From NCBI GenBank assembly GCA_037126765.1, contig JBBCBC010000033.1, forward strand, positions 10,244,085 to 10,308,084: DNA of 64,000 nt. The letters are read 5' to 3'. Every line of letters starts with the position of its first letter. Positions within the stretch are counted from its first letter, which is position 1. A program made the translations under genes and the position numbers. Below, in pieces: positions 56,291 to 64,000 of this stretch. The DNA comes from Stenogyne calaminthoides. Lineage: Eukaryota; Streptophyta; Magnoliopsida; Lamiales; Lamiaceae. The notes below the pieces were generated by a model, which was not told the DNA's origin, ran no database searches, and was given only the letters and a program-made list of their open reading frames with translations.

Positions 56291-57630
56291 GCTGAGACAG
56301 TAATAACTGAACCATCTGGTTCAGGGGAACACCTTATTTTCTGGCGGACAGACTTCAACACAAGATGAGTCCAACATCAGCTGAGACATGTCCATGCCAA
56401 GTGGATCCTACTCAAGTACCTCTCCCAATCTCTAGTGATGAATCTTTATCAGAAGAGGATGATGTTCTCCAAACTGATGATAATCAGGAAAGAAGGACCT
56501 GGATAACCAGTTATCCAACTGACTTGATCATCGGAGACCCATCTGATAGGGTCAAAACTAGACATCAGATTGGTGAAAGTGCAATGTACTGTTGTTATCT
56601 GTCTTTGAAGGAACAACTCATAGTTGAAGAAGCTCTTCAAGATGCAAGCTGGATTCTAGCCATATAAGAAGAACTAGAGCAATTTGAGATAAATCAAGTT
56701 TGGGAACTTGTAGACAGACCAACTCACCAAGATGTGATTGGTACTAAGTGGGTCTTCAAGAACAAGAAGGATGAGCGCAATGTGATAATCAGAAATAAGG
56801 CAAGACTTGTTGCTAAGGGATATTCACAATCAGAAGGGATTGATTATGATGAAATCTTTGCACCAGTCGCTCCCCTGGAAGCCATTCGACTGTTTCTAGC
56901 TTATGCAGCTCATAGGGAATTTACTGTGTATCAGATGGATGTAAAGAGTGCTTTCTTAAATGGGGTACTAGCTGAGGAAGTTTATGTTGAACAACCTCCT
57001 GGCTTTGAAATGAGCAACCAAGTGTACCGTTTAAGAAAAGCTCTTTATGGACTAAAACAGGCTCATAGAGCATGGTATGATACACTATCCCAGTTCTTGA
57101 CAGAAAATTATTTCACCAAGGGCTTGATTGATAGGACTTTGTTTAGAATTTAAGACGGTGAAGATATTATGATGGTTCAGATCTACGTGGACGATATAAT
57201 CTTTGGTTTTCCTAATCAGAAGCTATGCGAGAAATTCAGTAAACTGATGCAAGGGAAATTTGAGATGTCCATGATGGGTCAGATGAGCTACTTTCTAGGT
57301 CTTCAAGTCAAACAAGCTCACACAGGGATCTTCATCTGCCAGGCGAAGTACACAAGGAATTTATTGGCTAAATATGGAGTTCAGAATTGCAAGGAAGCCA
57401 GAATTCCAATGATGACTTCTTTCAAAATGGATCCTGATGAAGGTGGTAAGAAAACTAATCAGAAAGAGTATAGGGCTTTGATTGGATCACTATTATACAT
57501 GACTGCCAGCAGACCAGATATAACCTTCGCAGTAGGTGTATGTGCCAGATTTCAAGCAAATCCAAAGCAGAGCCACCTGGAAGCAGCTAAGCGGATTCTT
57601 AAGTATATGAGGCTACCGTAAACCTCGGTT
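56291..57630 (+). pseudogene. Element C reverse transcriptase
   Basis: The integrase-RT linker resumes (acidic, PTSAETCPCQVDPT; TAA-like breaks near 56364 and 56667) and RVT_2 follows: GTKWVFKNKKDERN (about 56740), KARLVAKGYSQSEGIDYDEIF (about 56797), YQMDVKSAFLNG, LYGLKQAHRAWYDTL and a stop at 57151-57153. From 57169 comes MVQIYVDDIIFG with the catalytic Asp pair (about 57175-57210). The frame is open to 57621. Apart from two stops, the motifs are complete. Confidence 0.9.
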
Positions 57631-58184
57631 TATGGTATCCAGCAGATGATAATATAGAGCTTAGTGGGTACTCTGATTCTGATTATGGAGGTTGTAGGAT
57701 AGACAGAAAATCAACCTCGGGTACCTGTCAGTTTTTGGGAAGTAAGCTGGTCTCTTGGTTCTCTAAGAAGCATACATCTGTTGCCACATCTACTACTAAA
57801 GCAGAATATATGGCCGCAGGAAGATGTTGCTCCCAACTACTCTGGCTATGTCAGCAACTGAGAGATTATAACATTGTAGCTACGAATGTGCCTATTTTTT
57901 GTGACAGTAATAGTGCAATTGTTATCACTCAGAACCCAGTTCTACACACAAGATGTAAGCATGTGGACATCAGACATCACTTTATCCGAGACCATGCAGA
58001 AAAGAAGAACATCAGAATGGAAAAGATCCATACTAATAAGCAAAGAGCTGATATCTTAACCAAACCTCTAGCTGAAGTCAGATTCAGAGAGCTCTGCAAT
58101 GAGCTAGGTTTACTGGACTTAGGAGAAGATGCACCAGATTACTTTGGTGGATTAATCTCAAACACCAGTTGGTTAGGAGGCTGA
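57622..58184 (+). pseudogene. Element C RNase H
   Basis: A frameshift at about 57610-57620 precedes RNase H. The domain reads LSGYSDSDYGGCRIDRKSTSG (about 57660-57720) and then STTKAEYMAAGRCCSQLLW (about 57790-57845), CDSNSAIVITQNPVLHTRCKHVDIRHHFIRD and the closing ADILTKPLAEVRFRELCNELG (about 58044-58107), ending at TGA 58182-58184. RNase H removes the RNA strand during reverse transcription. Key acidic residues are present. Confidence 0.88.
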
Positions 58185-59147
58185 CCAGGTAATATGTTCA
58201 GATGAAGAGAGAACTTCATCTGATTAGAAGAGATCGGTTGGGAACTGATCAAAAAGGAATGTCAGGTGAAGTGGGAACTTCAACTGGCTATGGGTTTTTG
58301 GGGTCAGAAGGAACCTGATCTGAGGGATAAAAACATTGTTGGGAAAATTTGTCAAGGTATAGGCTACACAGTAAGATCAACAAATCAGAAGAGTTGGATC
58401 AGATATAAGTGGTAACTGGTTTATTACAACATCAACCAGTTAGATACGTTTTCTGATTACATTATCTAAACTTATCTACTTTTCTGTAATGATTACTGTT
58501 CACCTTACTTTATGACGCAAACCCTGCAAGCATTAAATGCGGACGTGGGGTTTTTGTATTTATTAGCTTTTAATTCGTATTTTCGCGTCCAAAATACTTT
58601 CAGAAAAAATTCTTGACCGAACGATTATTTTACTTTACGACCATTAAATCTAAGCCGTTCATTTCAAAACACGAATACTCAAGTATTTGTGGGAATCTGT
58701 GTAAAATGTTTTCCCTCGCACCATTTGAAACCCTAAAGTTCTTTCAACTTCTCACTTTCGAAACATTACCAATATTCTCCACAACTATTTTGCGCAAAAC
58801 ACGATTCAATTGAGAGAATATAAATTGATTATTTCAAAATACTCCACCTTTCGAATCGATTTCTGGTAATTTCTAAGTGATTGTTATGTGATATTATGTG
58901 GATTTCACTGTTCTACACTGCTTATGATATATTTCGTATAAACTGTGATTTCTCACTGATATATTTTTTGGGATTAAAGCTTTATCTAAGATTAATGTTT
59001 GATTACACATTTGCGAATATGCGTATATATCTATCATGAGATCCATGTGCAAAAATGTGCCTTAGTTGATGTTTTGGGTTGTGTTGTTGCTGTTTTTGCT
59101 ATGTAAATTACTCAAACTCATCACTAAATCGCTCTTTTGATGTAGAA
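58185..59147 (+). promoter_or_regulatory. Spacer of element C between pol and the additional ORF
   Basis: No coding domain is recognisable. Near the right end, TCGCTCTTTTGATGTAG (59127-59143) is a good 3' splice acceptor followed at once by AAATGATG, so the additional ORF may be expressed from a spliced or separate transcript. TTGTTGGGAAAATTTGTC at 58337-58354 resembles the first bases of the element's LTR but is not followed by LTR sequence. Confidence 0.5.
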
Positions 59148-60530
59148 ATGATGCATTTATCAGCGATTCCAGGCCAAGGCAAAAAAATGTGTAATTTTCT
59201 GTCGATGAAGAAGGACATCGTTGATGAAAAATACGTTATCTTCAACACAACAACGGATGCTAAATCAAGGGAGATCTTGGATTGTCTCCGTGCTGTAGGA
59301 CTTGAACAATTCTGCTACAGACACCTAGATATTGTACATACGTATGAAACTCTTGAGTTTTTCTACAATCTCGAGATGGATGACGAAGGAATTTTGAAGT
59401 CATCCGTAGGTGGTTTCGACATTCTTGTTACTGATGAAGACCTGTTCAGAATCTTCGGTCTTCAATCTGGAACCGTTGATCCAACCAACTTCACAACGGG
59501 AGTTGATGATAAAACTTATCTGAAGGATGTCTTGTTAAGACCGGCCAACATAGATCAAGTATTCAATGTCAAAGCACCACATATCAGATGGAAATATCAT
59601 CTTCTGTTTGAGATCGTGTCCAAGGTGATTCTGTGTATCACACACAGTCTAGATGCTCTTACTGCTGTGAAGCAGAATGTGATGACAACGATAATCAGCA
59701 AGGCCAAAAATCTAAATTGGGCTGGACTGTTCAAGTCAAGGTTGCTGAAGGAAACAACCAAGTTCAAGTTAAACGAGAGGAATGAAGTTTATCTGACTCT
59801 GAAATGCTCGTATATCCACAAAGTGTCAATTCTACTGTTTGACAAGCTGCCAGATAACTTCGAGTGGAATGAGGATGGAAAGAAAGCCTATTTGGAAAAG
59901 TTTAAGGCCATTTTGGGAAAGGATGAACCGTTATCTGGGCAATTTGATGATGATCTAACTCTGTATGTGCCCAGAACGAGAGGATAGGGCAAGGGCTCCA
60001 AGGCTGCTGGGTCGTCTGAGACGTAGATTGCTCCTAAGGGGATGAAGAGAAAAACTCTGGCCAAGAAGCCTAAAGCAGCAGAGAAGAAGCAGAAGAAGAT
60101 CACTTCAATTCTGCAGAAGGTAGTGGCGGACCCATCTGAGCCGATTCCAGAGACAGGCGAGCCTGAACAGATTGGAAGAGAGACTGAGCTGATTCATCTG
60201 GAATCAGATGTGGAAGCTGCTGAGAGTCCAGAACGAACTATCAACATGGAAAGAGAAGCTATTCAGGAGGAGCAGATGCTGGAGGGAACTGCTGAAAGTA
60301 TAGCTGAGAGGGAAGCTGAGGTTGCACCATCTGGGGAGGAATCGCCTTCTGATTCCGTGCCTCTTAGCACTGTGTTCCGAAAAGAGAGATCCCCGACTCC
60401 CACATCCAAGTCACCCTGACCCCCACCTCAGCCAGCTGAACCCATATCTGACTTACCTCCACCTTCTCCACAGCCAGAACATATACCTGCCCCAGAACCA
60501 ACAACTGCACCAGAACCAGTTGAAGCCGAC
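59148..60530 (+). pseudogene. Element C additional (env-like) ORF, N-terminal half
   Basis: Starting at ATG 59148, directly after a likely splice acceptor, the frame encodes about 280 residues that resemble the putative plant transposon protein domain (YRHLDIVHTYETLEFFYNLE, VGGFDILVTDEDLFRIFGL, LLFEIVSKVILCIT), ending in TAG at 59985-59987. The same frame goes on after that stop and one at about 60024 with a basic stretch (KRKTLAKKPKAAEKKQKK, possibly a nuclear localisation signal) and Glu/Pro/Ser-rich sequence to TGA 60417-60419. No signal peptide or clear membrane span is present, so env-like refers to position only. Additional ORFs of this type are known from Sirevirus-like Copia elements; their role is unknown. 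Confidence 0.65.
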
Positions 60531-62590
60531 AGAACCTGAAGCAGAAACGATTGAGGAGCAGCCGCTCATGGAGACTGAGCCCGTTGATGACAGATATGTC
60601 TCTGTCTCCCACAATCCGTTTAACACAAGGATTCGACTGGGAACGCCTGAGGAAGAAGATCCGGTGGTTTACATTCTGAAGCAGCAGATAAAAGCATATC
60701 TGCTTGACATCTGCCCCGATCTCATCAACCATCCGGGTCCTCAGGAAAAGATAGAGGAGATTGTGTTCTGGAGGGACATAAGGTTCTGGAAGAGTTTCTG
60801 ATTCTGATGAAGTCTCTCCCCGAAGATTACTTCATCGATCTGGAGGCAAAATGCTTGGCAAATGCTGCAGTAGAAAGCGTGGTCGAATTGGCCTCTGATG
60901 ATGACATCAGATGGTTAATTCATGAAAGATTCAAGATTCCAAGGATGGAGGAATGGATGGATCAAGAATACCAGTATGTCGAGCAAGCTCCCGATGAACC
61001 AAGAGTGGGTGCTGCAGATGAGACCCAGCTTGGCGAGGCATCAACATCTGGTCAGACTGCTACTTTGAGTGCCGATGCCCTAGATCAAATCTCTTCAAAA
61101 ATTCAGGATGGGGTAAAGGATTCAATTGATGCTCAATTCACAACTCTTACAGCAGCTCTGATGAAACGGTTCGAGGAGGAGCAGAGCGGTCTGCTAGAGA
61201 AGGAGAGGAAGCTGACCGTTGACAAGATCACGCTCATGCACGACCAAATTCTCGAATCGTTGATGAAACGGGTTAATCCATTTGTGGAGAAGCTAAGTCT
61301 CCAGACCTCCATGTTTGGCGACACGCAAATATTGCTGGAAAGTGTCTGGGGGTTCTTAGAACATACAAAAACTTGCCTGGATCTAGAGTGGAAACGATTT
61401 GAGGGTTATGTTAACCAATCCAAGAAGGCCATTGAATCTGGTCTGAACGGGCTTCTGAACCTAGAACCTTTGTTTGCCACGCCTCAGGATATTGCAAGTC
61501 TCAAGGAGGAGATTTCCACTCAGCTGGTAAATCTGACGAACAGGCTATCACCACTTTTTGATGAAACCAAAAAAGGGGGAAGGACAAGAGCCAAAAAAAC
61601 AGATGCAGTTGATACTAGCTGAAACCTCATCTGCACAGCCTAAACCGACTGCTGAACCATCTGCCATGCCAGAACCTTCAATACCAACTGTGAACATTCC
61701 TGACACCGAACTGGTGGAACTCTTTCAGACAGTTGAACAGCATGGAGAAGCCATAGGAGCTCAGGGAAAAGAGCTTTCTGAACAGAAAACTATGATATCT
61801 GAAGTGGTTCAGAGGGTTGATAAGATTGAAGATTTCTCTTCCTCAGTTCAGAAAAGACTTGAAGCAGAAGATCAAGCCAAAAGTCTTGAGCTGATACAGA
61901 AATTATCTGAAGAAGAGAAGGCCGAAGAGGAAGAAACCAAGCTGATAGCCAGAAAGAGAGGGAAGCAAGTTGTGGAATCTGTCCAACCCCCGAAGCAGAC
62001 CAGAGCAAGGGTGCAATTAACTGCCGCACAAGAAGAAGAGCAGAAAGCCAAAAGGGCAGTTATTGAGGCAGCAGAGAGGAAGAAGAAGCTTGCTGAGAGC
62101 AAAGGGCTGTCGACCAGATATGTGAGGAGAAAGAGAAAGAAGGCCGCTTCAGCAAAGGACATTTCATGGGAAGAGAAAGCTTTACCCCATCAAGGATATT
62201 CTTATCTCAAAGAATAACTGGCTGCCAGAATGGGACAAGGTCAGAGGAGATTGGCTGATTGATGTATATGTTCTGGAGAAGAACCCGACGACAGATGATC
62301 AGGGCGAATTCAATGAAGAATTCAGAAGCTGGCTCGAGACAAAACACCCACATTTCTACGACTTGGTGATGTCTGAAGGTGAAGAGATGGGCCTGATTCC
62401 TGAAGCACCTCCATTTGAGACCATCCTTCCACCTCTTCGTTCAGATAAATCTCTTGATCCAGTACGCTTCAAGCATGTGTATTATGAGTTTGCCAAGATG
62501 GGTGGGATCATCGAGAAGGAACGGTTAACAGCTCTGATGGATAGAATGTACAAGGTATTTAACATTCCTCCAGGATTAATGGTAATGGTC
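60531..62590 (+). pseudogene. Element C additional ORF, C-terminal coiled-coil half
   Basis: Coding continues across at least four frame changes: 60531-60801 (VSVSHNPFNTRIRLGTPEEE), 60807-61622, 61558-62217 and about 62219-62590. The middle has helical, coiled-coil-like sequence (LMKRFEEEQSGLLEKERKL; VEQHGEAIGAQGKELSEQK; EEEQKAKRAVIEAAERKKK), and the end reads NWLPEWDKVRGDWLIDVYVL and ETKHPHFYDLV. The last residues before the LINE junction are about RMYKVFNIPPG (about 62545-62575). No enzyme motif. The frames join so smoothly that an original ORF of about 1,100 codons is likely. Confidence 0.6.
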
Positions 62591-64000
62591 TTAGGTCTGA
62601 TAACAGTAGGTTGTCTACTGATTCTGGTATGGTGATGGGGGAAGGTATGCCCTGCTGGTATTTTGCAGCCGATGGAGCCTTCGAATGTGCACATGAACCA
62701 GGGTAGGCGGTTGAATGAATCAAATGTTAGTTTGTGTGCTGGTTTTACTGATCCTGGTATGGTGCTTGCTGGTAATTTGCAGCAAGTGCAGCCTGCGATT
62801 CAGGGACGGGCTTTTCCTGTTGTATTTGGTGTTGGGTTGAATGGTGTGAACATGATTAGTGCACCGATTGAAAAGGAATTGGACAAGCAGCTGCTACCTC
62901 ATGCCACCTTCATTGATGTGTTACTACCTAAGATGACAATTCAGCCACCTGTTCATAAAGGAGACTATTTATCGGTGAATATTGACGATACTATTCACCA
63001 ACTAGGTGTGAGAGAGATGCAAAATTCGCTTATTGGGCGAGTGCTACTAAAGTTAGGTGCCAACCCAATTCCTACAACTGATCTAAAAGAACTTTTGGAT
63101 GATATATGGCATGTTGCAGGTGAGTGGAAACTTGTTACCTTGGGAAGAGGCTACTTTAGCATTCAGTGCGCAGATTTAAGGGAGAAAAATAGAATTTTTG
63201 CTAGACGATCTTGGCCCTTTGATATAGGAACAATTAGGCTACAACGATGGGTTCCGGAGTTTAATCCGTATAAGTTGAAGTCTCCGGTTGTGAATGTTTG
63301 GATTTGAATTTTTGAGTTGCCCATGGACTACTTTTATGTACCCATTATTGAACGGATTGCTTCGGCTATCGGCCTTGTGATTAATATTGATGAAAAAACA
63401 AGAAATCGGACTATGTGTCACTATCGACGAGTTTTGATTGAGTTAGATCTTCGCGAAGAAAATGAATACAACATTATTATGAGAGATCTGGACACTGCTC
63501 GACTACTTATGTGGGTTATGAACAACACCCAGAGTATTGTGCCCATTACAAGTTTGTCGGTCACTCGACTGCCAATTGTCATTCTCACGGAGGCTCAGAC
63601 TGAAAGAAGGAAGATAATGCCAAACCTCCTCCTCGGGATAGCTCAGGAAAGGATACAAATAATACGGATGACAATGCCAAACATCCTCCTTGGGATGTAA
63701 TACAAAAGAAATGGGTGAGAAAGGAATTCACAGAACACGGGATTGCATCTGTTCATCATGGGGACAACACAGGAGATAGAGACACTACTAGACTCAGCCA
63801 TGGCTTGACTGAACATATTATAGAGACGACTATAACAGAAGCCCCTGCCACACATGGGAACGACACAGAACTGCGGGATAGGGGGAAGGATGGTTTGCCC
63901 CATTACTATGATGTTATTGAGTCTGTAAATGAGAAGATCATAGGGCAAGTGGATTGGCAGATCCCACGGACTGACACAACTTTGCCAGAGAAAGAGAAGA
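62590..64000 (+). mobile_element. L1-type LINE, 5' part, inserted in the additional ORF
   Basis: The reading frame of the additional ORF stops making sense near 62590, and LINE ORF1 sequence follows to the end of the window. The 5' edge is placed only to within about 30 bp. The ORF2 region with endonuclease and RT should lie downstream of the window. It is a different copy from the truncated LINE at 21931-22923. Confidence 0.7.
62600..63950 (+). pseudogene. LINE ORF1 with DUF4283 domain
   Basis: The open frame 62663-63307 contains the DUF4283 domain of plant LINE ORF1 proteins (SLIGRVLLKLG, LKELLDDIWHVAGEWKLVTL, FARRSWPFDIGTIRLQRWVPEFNP). TGA at 63305-63307 interrupts it; the same frame continues with LPMDYFYVPIIERIASAIGL and RRVLIELDLREE to TAA-type end at 63698-63700. 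The zinc knuckle expected next is not readable, probably because of a frameshift near 63510. ORF1 proteins bind LINE RNA. An N-terminal repeat, TDSGMVMG...AGILQPMEPS and TDPGMVLAGNLQQVQP, is visible. Confidence 0.8.

Larger units (their letters stand above)
41285..64000 (+). mobile_element. Sirevirus-like Copia element C (runs off the window)
   Basis: Plus-strand order: 5' LTR, primer binding site, gag, protease, integrase, [family X copy 2 inserted at 47065-56290], RT, RNase H, spacer, long additional ORF, [LINE from about 62590]. The 3' LTR is not in the window. A Copia element with gag joined to a long coiled-coil region and an additional ORF after pol is the Sirevirus plan. Several stops, frameshifts and a lost zinc-knuckle cysteine make it non-autonomous. 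It sits inside gag of element E. Confidence 0.85.

Noticed and set aside
58337..58354. Possible 3' LTR start of element C (TGTTGGGAAAATTTG)
   Set aside because: Similarity to LTR C stops after about 15 bp and the additional ORF follows, so it is not an LTR.

Overview
This window is nuclear DNA from a flowering plant, almost certainly a dicot. It is AT-rich and filled with LTR retrotransposons of the Copia and Ty3/gypsy superfamilies, plus plant-type LINEs, small DNA transposons of the Stowaway, CACTA, Mutator-like and PIF/Harbinger kinds, and one intact host gene. There are no operons, tRNA or rRNA genes, CRISPR arrays or other prokaryotic signals. The species cannot be named from sequence alone.

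Layout. Bases 1-4460 hold the 5' end of a minus-strand Copia element (here family X, copy 1). It sits in an LTR of a second Copia family (family D/E), which also took a solo Sirevirus-like LTR (4665-6359, TSD CTTAC). Bases 6510-10552 are a minus-strand Tekay/Del-like gypsy relic with its LTR, a minisatellite and a broken gag, but no visible pol. Bases 10553-11350 are the plus-strand 3' end of a short-LTR (Reina-like) gypsy element. It abuts a 5'-truncated Copia element F (11351 to about 20630) with gag-pol relics, an additional ORF, and a Mutator-like insertion at 18274-18966 carrying three snRNA-promoter-like modules. Bases 20640-28000 are a mosaic of small transposons, including a 5'-truncated LINE with a perfect 15-bp TSD and a SINE-like insertion inside a CACTA miniature element.

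The only convincing host gene is a zinc-finger homeodomain (ZF-HD) transcription factor at 28743-29459, a GC-rich single-exon CDS with a duplicated 5' leader and a two-codon uORF. Downstream are a three-unit tandem array of about 460 bp with G-tracts (30687-32086), a probable PIF/Harbinger element (32477-33654) and a second solo Sirevirus-like LTR (34517-35952, TSD CCATG).

From 36169 to the end is a nest of insertions. A minus-strand Copia element E (3' LTR 36169-37752) is interrupted by a plus-strand Sirevirus-like Copia element C (5' LTR 41285-42807). C is split between integrase and reverse transcriptase by a complete family X element (copy 2, 47065-56290, two LTRs of about 1.94 kb). C resumes at 56291 with RT and RNase H, then a long broken additional ORF (59148 to about 62590), itself invaded by a LINE whose ORF1 runs off the window. 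All retroelement coding regions carry stops or frameshifts and look non-autonomous. The insertion order in the nest is E, then C, then copy 2 and the LINE.
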